From: Myxococcales bacterium
Lineage (GTDB): Bacteria; Myxococcota; Myxococcia; Myxococcales; Myxococcaceae
Assembly: GCA_003153055.1 (NCBI GenBank)
Contig: PMBV01000392.1
Span: 795 to 6,997, forward strand
Direction of reading: 5' to 3'
Length of the DNA: 6,203 bases
Below the pieces are notes generated by a model that was given only the letters and a program-made list of their open reading frames with translations, did no database searches and had not been told where the DNA came from. The translations under genes were made by a program, and so were the position numbers. The stretch's first letter is position 1. Each line of letters begins with the position of its first letter. Below are positions 1 to 4,892 of the stretch, one piece after another.

Positions 1-96
1 GAGCTGCTCCTTCAGCGTTGCGACACTGGCCTGGACGTCGCTGCCCTCCTCGTTTCGCACCAGGCTCGGCGCAGGCAGCTTCCCGATGGACTCCAT
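1..96 (-). CDS. Hypothetical protein, N-terminal fragment cut by window edge
   Basis: Thirty-two codons are visible, starting with ATG at 96-94 and reading MESIGKLPAPSLVRNEEG then a stretch ending ATLKEQL at the window edge, with no stop. It begins 7 bases after the stop of the gene at 104-529 on the same strand, so the two are probably co-transcribed and perhaps translationally coupled. No strong Shine-Dalgarno sequence precedes the ATG, which fits coupling. The visible part has no signal peptide or membrane segment. I do not recognise the family. The spacing and open frame support a real gene, but too little is visible for a function. Confidence 0.5.
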   Translation of the reverse strand, partial: MESIGKLPAPSLVRNEEGSDVQASVATLKEQL

Positions 97-103
97 TTGA
101 CTG

Positions 104-529
104 CTATCGCACCGAAGGGTCTCTCCCAGGGACTTCGAGATAGGCGTCACTCGGAGATAACTCGCGCCGCGTTGCCTGGACGCGCTGCTCGAGAACCTCA
201 ACAGTCGGGCCATCGAACAACGCGACGAAGCTGCCTCGCACGGCAGGCAGCCGCGCGAGCGACTCCAGCGTGTCCCTCGTCATCGCGGTCAGGTCGAAGG
301 CCCCTCGTGGCTGGTCCAGGACCCAGAGCGCCTCTGCGTAATCTGCATCGAGTTCCTGCAAACGAACCAACTCGGCTGGAAGGTCCTGTGTCAGCAGCAG
401 TCGGTCCAGTGTTCGATAAAGGGCGCGCAAGTCGAGCCTGGCACTCTCAAGTCGAGTTCGAAGCTCCTCGGGTGCCAAGCGCGTCTTCGTCCCTGACGTT
501 GACTTCGGGCGTTGGGTGCGTTGCCACAT
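104..529 (-). CDS. Hypothetical 141-aa charged, helical protein
   Basis: The protein is soluble, rich in Arg, Glu, Leu and Asp, and looks mostly alpha-helical. Residues about 19-65 (from APEELRTRLESARLDL to VRLQELDADYAEAL) read like amphipathic helices. A more conserved-looking centre follows (VLDQPRGAFDLTAMTRDTL, then LARLPAVRGSFVALFDG). There is no signal peptide or membrane segment, and I do not recognise a family. Codon use is G/C-biased at third positions but less so than in the window's other genes. An in-frame TAG lies 18 bases upstream of the ATG at 529-527, so this is the earliest ATG in the frame. The Shine-Dalgarno match upstream is weak. It is followed after 7 bases by the partial gene at 1-96, suggesting an operon reading leftwards. 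Confidence 0.7.
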   Translation of the reverse strand: MWQRTQRPKSTSGTKTRLAPEELRTRLESARLDLRALYRTLDRLLLTQDLPAELVRLQELDADYAEALWVLDQPRGAFDLTAMTRDTLESLARLPAVRGSFVALFDGPTVEVLEQRVQATRRELSPSDAYLEVPGRDPSVR

Positions 530-591
530 CGCCCGAACCTGCCGCTATCCTCGCGCCGCCGCAACAAGGTCGTTGCGTCCGCGGGTCGCGC

Positions 592-735
592 TCACACAAC
601 CGATCGAATTCTCTCGACCAGCCTGGATCTGAGACCGGCTGCACCCAATTGATTTCCCATGGGCCCAGCCCCCTCGCGACAGGAAATAGTGAATGCAAGC
701 ATCAAGGCGACGAACCATTGACTAGCAATGGTCAT
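592..735 (-). CDS. Doubtful 47-aa lipoprotein-like ORF
   Basis: The ORF starts MTIASQWFVALMLAFTISC, which resembles a hydrophobic signal sequence ending in a lipobox-like cysteine. It then has about 28 polar residues (from REGAGPMGNQLG to RIRSVV) and a stop. Against it: there is no positive charge in the N-region, the -3 residue is Thr rather than Leu, Val or Ile, third positions are unusually A/T-rich for this genome, and AAGAAAG touches the ATG rather than sitting 5-9 bases upstream. Its TGA overlaps a GTG (GTGA) that opens 16 codons in the frame of the downstream 141-aa gene before a TAG. It could be a short exported leader gene of that operon, a decayed lipoprotein, or chance. The rest of the 530-812 stretch shows nothing I can assign. 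Confidence 0.2.
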   Translation of the reverse strand: MTIASQWFVALMLAFTISCREGAGPMGNQLGAAGLRSRLVERIRSVV

Positions 736-812
736 CTTTCTTAGTAGCTGGGAATTCGCCTGCCAACAATACAGCGCTTCGGCGTTGCCCTGGCCTCGTA
801 AAGATCGGTGCA

Positions 813-829
813 CATCATGCGGCATGATG
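813..829. repeat. Perfect 17-bp palindrome (8-bp arms, 1-bp centre)
   Basis: CATCATGC at 813-820 and GCATGATG at 822-829 are exact reverse complements around a single G at 821. The palindrome lies at the 3' end of the decayed gene at 815-1247. It has no flanking T-run, so it does not look like an intrinsic terminator. It could be a protein-binding site or the scar of a recombination event. No function is shown by the sequence. Confidence 0.35.
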
Positions 830-1247
830 GGCAAGTACGACAACTACTACACGGCCCAATGCGGCGGCCGGGAAGTTGTCCTCGCCCGGCCGATGGCCCC
901 CCTGCAGGTAGTGGGCGAGCGCCAGCATTCGCGCCACCATCGCCGGCCGCCGGGTGGCTCCCTCTTCACCTCCGGTACCGGTGGCTCCTCGGTGAAGGTG
1001 ATGCGGGTGCCACGTCTCCGGAACAGGGTCCCCTTGATGACGTGTCGGTCGACAGGGCCCTCGGCCAGCACCGCCTCCTGCCTGGTACTCGTGCCGCCAC
1101 CTGGGCGCCGGCCTCGATGGCGAAGTTGATGAGCTCCAACTCCACTTCACCCGTCGCCTCGGCCACCCGCACCTGGGCCTCCAGCGCCCGCATCAACCGC
1201 CACCCCTCTCCGCGGTCACACTTCACCTCGATCCACGCTCCAAGCAA
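815..1247 (-). pseudogene. Frameshifted gene remnant, possibly recombinase-associated HTH type
   Basis: Coding signal passes through three frames. From about 1247 to 1095 one frame reads LGAWIEVKCDRGEGWRLM then ALEAQVRVAEATGEVELEL and INFAIEAGAQVAAR. From about 1085 to 950 a second reads EAVLAEGPVDRHVIKGTLF, RRRGTRITFTEE and PPVPEVKREPP. From about 945 to 890 a third reads RPAMVARMLALAHYLQ. Each frame has near-uniform G/C third positions within its own segment and loses meaning outside it, as expected of a decayed gene with two -1 (or +2) shifts. No ATG starts the first segment; TTG at 1247 is only the nearest possible start, so the 5' end may be missing. The segment RRPAMVARMLALAH resembles, from memory, HTH proteins encoded beside serine recombinases in myxobacteria and Gemmata-like bacteria, but the HTH that should follow is not recognisable. 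The family call is tentative; pseudogene status is better supported. Confidence 0.6.
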
Positions 1248-1249
1248 GC

Positions 1250-2149
1250 ATGAGCGAACTTCTACGAGCGACGTGGGTAGACACCCTTCCTTTCCTGGGC
1301 CAGGCCGGGCGCGTACGCGAAGACCGTGCGCTCCACTCGAGGCCCGGGCTCTCGATGTTCGACACCAGCGGAGGACGACTTCGCGTGCGGCGGGCGCCCT
1401 CGTCAGCTGGCCCGCGCCTGCTCTTCGCTTGCGACTGCCCCAACGTCATCGAGCACTACGACGCGCTCGTGGGCGAGCTCGCCGGCCGCGCGGACATCGT
1501 GGTGTTCGAGCCACCCGGCACCGGCGCCTCGAGCCCAGCCCGCGGATTCGAGTTCACGCTCGATGCCTTCGCGCGCGTCGGCGCTGAGTTGCTCGAAGCG
1601 GTGGGGCCGCGCACGCTCATCTTCCCCTGCTACCTCGGCTTCGTCGCCCAGGCCCTCGCGCGGCGTCAGCCCCTACTCGTCGAGCGGGTCGTGCTTCCAC
1701 AGGTGCCGAGCTGGGGCGACCTGGCGAGGTGGGCCGACGGCGTAGACCCCAACCGCGTCATTCGAACTCCGCTCGTCGGTCAAGCCCTGGTGACGGTGAG
1801 CCGCCGCCGCCTCGCCAAGCGCTGGTACGCGGCCAGCACCGGCGACCGCCGCTTTCGCGAACCCTTTCAGCGCGCCGCGGACGAGGCCTTCGGCGCCGGA
1901 GGGTGCTTCTGTCTCGCGTCCATCATGCAGGGCCTCGAGCGCAGCGAAGCGCCAGAAGCCGGCAGGCTCCCCGTGCTGACGGCGGTGCTCTGGGGCACGA
2001 GAGACAGAACCCACCGTCGGTCCAAGCTGGAGGTCTCGGTGCCCGGCGCCGACCTGATTCGCTTCGAAGGCTGCGGGCACTCGCCTGAACTCGAAGCGCC
2101 GGCGCGCTTCGCAGAGTGGGTGCTCTCGTGGCATGAGGCGGCGCAATGA
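1250..2149 (+). CDS. Alpha/beta-hydrolase-fold protein with degenerate nucleophile elbow
   Basis: This 299-aa protein has the layout of a single-domain alpha/beta hydrolase. Residues 56-61 (RLLFAC) form the first core strand and 82-92 (DIVVFEPPGTG) the strand before the usual G-x-G turn. The nucleophile-elbow region is 122-130 (TLIFPCYLG), a variable cap spans about 150-235, the acid strand is 244-252 (TAVLWGTRD, Asp252), and the histidine loop is 273-277 (EGCGH, His277). At the elbow the expected G-x-S-x-G reads P-C-Y-L-G, placing Tyr128 where the Ser nucleophile should be, with Cys127 next to it. The HG oxyanion motif after strand one is also absent (CDCPNVIEHY). It may be a non-catalytic or ligand-sensing member; this is inference. 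No signal peptide is seen. ATG at 1250 has no good Shine-Dalgarno sequence; ATG at 1355 is a less likely start because it would drop the N-terminal 35 residues. The stop overlaps the sigma gene start (ATGA), so the two are translationally coupled. Confidence 0.85.
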   Translation: MSELLRATWVDTLPFLGQAGRVREDRALHSRPGLSMFDTSGGRLRVRRAPSSAGPRLLFACDCPNVIEHYDALVGELAGRADIVVFEPPGTGASSPARGFEFTLDAFARVGAELLEAVGPRTLIFPCYLGFVAQALARRQPLLVERVVLPQVPSWGDLARWADGVDPNRVIRTPLVGQALVTVSRRRLAKRWYAASTGDRRFREPFQRAADEAFGAGGCFCLASIMQGLERSEAPEAGRLPVLTAVLWGTRDRTHRRSKLEVSVPGADLIRFEGCGHSPELEAPARFAEWVLSWHEAAQ

Positions 2150-2985
2150 GCGAGGCAGACGAACTGGGCGCGCTGGCCTCCCTGGCGGTGAAGGGCGACG
2201 GCGCTGCGCTGTCGACGTTGTGTCGGCGTCTCGAGACGCCGGTGTACCGTCTCTGCCTGCGCATGCTGGGCGACCCGAGCGACGCGGAAGACGCGGCGCA
2301 GGACGTGCTGGTGAAGGTGGTGACGAACCTCGGCAGCTTCGAGGGCCGCAGCGCGCTTTCGACCTGGGTACACCAGATCGCAGTGCGCCACGTGCTGGCA
2401 GTGAAGAAGAGCCGTGCGGAAGAGCGCTCTCTCGACGAAGAGGCGTTCGCCGCGCTGCTCGAGCGGGGGCTCGCCTTCGGCGCAAGGCTGCCGCCGACGA
2501 CGCCTGAAGATCGCGCCCTCGCCATCGAGGTGCGGCTGTCTTGCACGCAGGGCATGCTGCTCATGCTGTCTCGAGAAGATCGCCTGATGCTGGTGCTGGT
2601 GGACTTCTTGGGCTTCGCGGCTGGAGAGGCCGCGGAGCTGGCGGGCGTGTCTCACGACGCGATGCGGCAGCGGCTCTCGCGAGCGCGCTCGCGCCTCGGC
2701 ACGTTCCTGCAAGCGAAGTGCGGAGAAGTGAACGCTGCCACCGCCTGCCGCTGCGAGCGCCAGGTGGCGGGGAAGAGAGCGCAGGGCTTGACCGGGTCGC
2801 GACTGCCCTTCAGTGCGCTCGCGACGGGAGACCTCGGCATGCGCGAAGACGCTTCGCTCGCGATGGCCGAACTCGAGGCACTGCGTCGAGTCGCCCGGGT
2901 CTTTCAGGCGGGCGGCGAGTGGCGGGCGCCGGCGACGCTGCGCGAGCGCATGCAGCGCCTGCTGCCGACGGTGCTGTGCAGCTGA
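2146..2985 (+). CDS. ECF-type RNA polymerase sigma factor with Cys-containing C-terminal extension
   Basis: This 279-aa protein should bind core RNA polymerase and direct it to a specific promoter set. Sigma region 2 spans about 26-95: DAEDAAQDVLVKV is the core-binding helix and FEGRSALSTWVHQIAVRHVL the -10 recognition part. Sigma region 4 spans about 130-190: CTQGMLLMLSREDRLMLVL, then the helix-turn-helix FAAGEAAELAGVSHDAMRQR and RARSRL. No region 3 is seen, as in ECF sigmas. About 90 residues follow region 4. They begin KCGEVNAATACRCERQ, placing Cys192, Cys201 and Cys203 as C-x8-C-x-C, and end with Cys278. Such clusters can bind metal or sense redox; Cys-rich C-terminal domains control the metal-responsive CorE sigmas of Myxococcus, but this pattern is not clearly CorE. 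No anti-sigma gene is recognised nearby. The start overlaps the hydrolase stop, implying co-expression. Confidence 0.9.
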   Translation: MSEADELGALASLAVKGDGAALSTLCRRLETPVYRLCLRMLGDPSDAEDAAQDVLVKVVTNLGSFEGRSALSTWVHQIAVRHVLAVKKSRAEERSLDEEAFAALLERGLAFGARLPPTTPEDRALAIEVRLSCTQGMLLMLSREDRLMLVLVDFLGFAAGEAAELAGVSHDAMRQRLSRARSRLGTFLQAKCGEVNAATACRCERQVAGKRAQGLTGSRLPFSALATGDLGMREDASLAMAELEALRRVARVFQAGGEWRAPATLRERMQRLLPTVLCS

Positions 2986-3066
2986 GCGAAGCGCGAGACG
3001 CCCGGCCTCAACTGGTCCGACCAGTTCAGCACGGGCAGAACGCCATTCACGAGTGACGCCTCTGGG

Positions 3067-3246
3067 TTGACTTCGCGCCAGCCGGCGTCGCACTACCTCT
3101 GGCGGCGGGGGCGGCACGTGCTGCTCCCGCTGCTCCTCGTGGTGCATGGGCCCGTTGCCGTCTTCCACTGGGTGGGGAACCTGGCCTTTGTTGGCCGCCT
3201 CCATCCCACACCGCCTCGGCCACCAGCACATGACGGTGAGGAGTGA
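3067..3246 (+). CDS. Putative 59-aa single-pass membrane protein, possible continuation of sigma frame
   Basis: From the TTG at 3067 the frame reads MTSRQPASHYLWRRGRH, a hydrophobic stretch at about 17-44 (HVLLPLLLVVHGPVAVF then HWVGNLAFVGRL) and a short Pro-rich acidic tail. WRRGR before the hydrophobic part predicts an inside N-terminus. In the first 45 codons third positions are almost all G or C and second positions are relatively A/T-rich, as in real genes. No minus-strand frame looks better. This frame is the same as that of the sigma factor: after the sigma TGA at 2983-2985 it stays open for 86 codons with G/C-rich third positions. There is no ATG or GTG and no clear Shine-Dalgarno sequence. 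It could be a TTG-started small gene, a piece severed from the sigma gene by a nonsense mutation, or chance. Confidence 0.4.
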   Translation: MTSRQPASHYLWRRGRHVLLPLLLVVHGPVAVFHWVGNLAFVGRLHPTPPRPPAHDGEE

Positions 3247-3379
3247 CTTGGAGGTGGCTTCCGAAGTACTGCACCATCGCCACCTCTCTCATCTGATCAA
3301 TGGGCGCTACCCCGAGGCGAACGAGCAGCTGAACGTCATCGCGTCGATGCTCGAGGTCGCTCCGGCGGCCCACGACTGA
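3230..3379 (+). CDS. Doubtful 49-aa hypothetical protein
   Basis: The ORF starts at ATG 3230, overlaps the end of the 59-aa ORF by 17 bases in another frame, and runs from MTVRSDLEVASEVLHHRHL through SHLINGRYPEANEQLNVI to a TGA. Its second half has G/C-rich third positions. The predicted protein is soluble and helical, with no family I recognise. The coding signal seems to pass from the frame of the 3067-3246 ORF into this one near 3200, so the two could be halves of a single frameshifted gene rather than two genes. No clear Shine-Dalgarno sequence precedes the ATG. Confidence 0.3.
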   Translation: MTVRSDLEVASEVLHHRHLSHLINGRYPEANEQLNVIASMLEVAPAAHD

Positions 3380-3435
3380 GCGTCTCGCGTCACACCGATC
3401 GACACCTGCGTCTGACGCGTCACATCGATGTGTCT
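3380..3435. repeat. Imperfect tandem repeat with internal palindromes
   Basis: Two 28-base units lie end to end. Both begin GCGTCT and share CGCGTCACA followed by C or T and CGAT, with a 2-base offset between them. The second unit contains the palindromes GACGCGTC (3414-3421) and CACATCGATGTG (3421-3432, perfect 12 bp). The repeat covers the 3' end of the dehydrogenase remnant and the gap to the small ORFs coming from the other side. It has no T-run for a terminator. It may be a duplicated binding site or a junction formed when the dehydrogenase lost its C-terminus. Confidence 0.35.
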
Positions 3436-4003
3436 CCCGTCCCCCCGGGGCGACGATCCCACACCGGCGTCGCCCCGTCGTTCCTCGCGATGCGAATTCC
3501 TCGGAGGATGACCTTCGCCGCGCCCTCGGGTGAGCTACGCAACGACTGCTCGAATGGCTGACGCAGCCGCTCTTCCGAGGCGGTGGGGAGCGAGCTGTCG
3601 GACCGCGAGCGCCGGACGATGTTCGTCCGCGCACCCCCGGGGAAGACGAGCGTGACGGCCACCTGCGTCCCGCGGAGATCCTGGCGGACCGCCTCGGTGA
3701 AGCCCCGCACCGCCAACTTGCTGGCGCAGTAGGCCGCTTGCCCCGGCACGCCGATCAGCCCGTAGACGCTCGAGACGTTCACCAGGCTCGCCTCTCGACC
3801 TCCTCCCGCCGCGCGACGTCGACTCGCAGGGTCTCGACCGCCGGCGCGCTCGCGCACTCGGCCCTCGTCTCGGCGAGGCCGGCGACATCCTGGTCGACGA
3901 GGGCGAGCTTGGCACCCTCTGCCGCCATGGCCACCGCCAGCGCTCGCCCGATCCCCGAGGCTGCTCCCGTGATCACCACGACCTTGTCTCTCAGGCTCTG
4001 CAT
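3420..4003 (-). pseudogene. Short-chain dehydrogenase/reductase (SDR) with internal deletion and frameshift
   Basis: From ATG at 4003 the first frame gives an intact Rossmann start: MQSLRDKVVVITG, AASGIGRALAVAMAAEG (the TGxxxGIG cofactor loop at 12-19), LALVDQD (an acidic residue ending strand 2, favouring NAD) and VDVARREEVE near residue 70. At about 3794 the homology jumps to another frame with EASLVNVSSVYGLIG (catalytic Ser), AAYCASK (catalytic Tyr and Lys) and VTLVFPGGARTNIVRR. An intact SDR of this type has about 60 more residues between these points, including the NNAG motif; they are missing and the join is out of frame, so translation stops 4 codons later at TGA. The C-terminus (stop at 3420-3422) is also about 25 residues short of the usual 260-280-aa form. 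AAGGAG at 4018-4013, 9 bases from the ATG, is a good Shine-Dalgarno sequence. A TetR-type operator at 4040-4055 lies just upstream. An assembly error at the join is the main alternative. Confidence 0.85.
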
Positions 4004-4037
4004 GGCTGGGCGCTCCTTTCGTTGAGCCGCCGAGTAG

Positions 4038-4055
4038 AATATACCGTTCGGTATA
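4038..4055 (-). promoter_or_regulatory. Promoter -10 and TetR-type operator for the SDR remnant
   Basis: TATACCG at 4040-4046 and CGGTATA at 4049-4055 form a perfect 7-bp inverted repeat with a 2-base centre (TT). It nearly matches the palindrome in front of the TetR gene at 4104-4685. Read on the minus strand, TATATT at 4043-4038 is a good -10 hexamer overlapping the palindrome, and it would start transcription near 4031, leaving a leader of about 28 bases with the AAGGAG ribosome site. A bound repressor would cover the -10. The -35 region is weak. Confidence 0.75.
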
Positions 4056-4103
4056 GCGCCCCGAGATCGGGTGGGGCGATCGACGGGCGGTGCACGGCTC
4101 ACC

Positions 4104-4685
4104 TCACGAGAAGATGCCGTGCATGAACTGGTGCACGGACTGGCGCACCAGCGCGTCGTTGAGGGCGGTGTAGCCGTTGAGCGCCAGACCGACGTAGGTG
4201 TTGAGCATCCCCAGGTAGGTCGCGGCGTAGGCCTGGTGTCGGCCCTTCATGTTGCCGTGGTCGCGGGCGGCATCGCGGAAGAGCCCTTCGATGAACGCGA
4301 ACTGCCGCTGATGGAAGCGGGCGGCGGCGCGCGAGGCCTGGCTCTGGGCAGGGGCGAACCAGAGCGACAGGTGGAGGCGGTAGGCGTCGGGGTGCGCTCG
4401 GGCGAAGGCAAACGTCGAGCGGGCGAGCTGAGCCAGCGTCAGCGAGAGGTCGTGGTGGTAGGCCGCCGCGCCCTCGAGCTCGGCGTACAGGCCGCCGAGG
4501 TGCGCGTCGAGGAGCGCCTCGAGGAGCCCCAGCTTGCTGCCGAAGTAGTGGTAGAGGGTCGGCTTCGTCACGCCCGCGGCGGCGACGATCTGCTGGACGC
4601 CGACGCCGTCGTACCCGTGCGCCACGAAGAGTCGCAGAGCGCAGTCCAACAACTCCGTGCGGTTGTCGCTGGCGGCGCCATCCAT
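4104..4685 (-). CDS. TetR/AcrR family transcriptional regulator
   Basis: This 193-aa protein has the TetR length and layout. The N-terminal DNA-binding domain spans about 8-56: ELLDCALRLFVAHGYDGVGV is helix 1 and turn, QQIVAAAGVTKPTLYHYFG the helix-turn-helix, and SKLGLLEALL helix 4. The variable ligand-binding part (about 60-193) includes LARSTFAFARAHPDAYRLHL and TYLGMLNTYVGLALNGY. The ligand cannot be read from sequence. A palindrome matching the one before the SDR remnant lies 12 bases upstream of the ATG, so it probably represses itself and the SDR downstream on the same strand. The ATG has no Shine-Dalgarno sequence; the candidate -10 (TATAAG) would start transcription only about 4 bases before the ATG, suggesting a nearly leaderless mRNA. 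Its target is broken, so the module may be losing its use. Confidence 0.93.
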   Translation of the reverse strand: MDGAASDNRTELLDCALRLFVAHGYDGVGVQQIVAAAGVTKPTLYHYFGSKLGLLEALLDAHLGGLYAELEGAAAYHHDLSLTLAQLARSTFAFARAHPDAYRLHLSLWFAPAQSQASRAAARFHQRQFAFIEGLFRDAARDHGNMKGRHQAYAATYLGMLNTYVGLALNGYTALNDALVRQSVHQFMHGIFS

Positions 4686-4695
4686 GGAGCCGCAG

Positions 4696-4713
4696 CTTAT
4701 ACCGAAAGGTATA
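4696..4713 (-). promoter_or_regulatory. Autoregulatory TetR-type operator and -10 of the 4104-4685 gene
   Basis: TATACC at 4698-4703 and GGTATA at 4708-4713 are exact inverted repeats around GAAA. The 16-base site differs from that at 4040-4055 at only two central positions. Read on the minus strand, TATAAG at 4701-4696 resembles a -10 hexamer inside the palindrome and predicts a start near 4689, about 4 bases before the ATG at 4685. The shared site at both promoters is the main evidence that the regulator controls both genes. Confidence 0.75.
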
Positions 4714-4810
4714 GAGCCACCAGCGGAGGCGCGAGGCGCTCAGCGCACGGCGCGCTCGCATTCCTTTCGGAGTCGATGGTGTGTGGGGCGTGTGCTCGTC
4801 GCGGCCGTCT

Positions 4811-4824
4811 TCGAGGCGCCTCGA
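4811..4824. repeat. Perfect 14-bp palindrome between the two TetR genes
   Basis: TCGAGGC followed directly by GCCTCGA is an exact palindrome, with another CTCGA close by at 4826-4830. It lies in the roughly 180-base gap between the end of the second TetR gene (4893) and the operator of the first (4713). There is no loop or T-run, so it is not a normal terminator. In such GC-rich DNA it may be chance. I see nothing else assignable in this gap. Confidence 0.2.
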
Positions 4825-4892
4825 CCTCGAGCATCACGGAGTTTCCGCGAAGAGTGGAACCCCCCTTCTCCCTCGAGACACGACGAGGTGGC

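Noticed and set aside
447..698. An 83-codon minus-strand frame
   Set aside because: It overlaps the start of the 141-aa gene, lacks a ribosome site and reads as Arg, Pro and Cys-rich noise. A frameshifted continuation of the lipoprotein-like ORF was considered but nothing supports it.
97..744. A 215-codon open frame on the plus strand
   Set aside because: It overlaps the better-supported 141-aa minus-strand gene, has irregular codon composition and no recognisable domain.
1867..3231. A 454-codon open frame on the minus strand
   Set aside because: It lies antisense to the hydrolase and sigma genes, is rich in Arg, Ala, Gln and His without any motif, and its openness is explained by the strong codon bias of the plus-strand genes.
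3446..3477. Inverted repeat CGGGGCGACG / CGTCGCCCCG with a 12-base loop as a terminator
   Set aside because: It lies inside the coding frame of the SDR remnant before its stop, has no T-run on either strand, and GC-rich coding DNA often gives such pairs.
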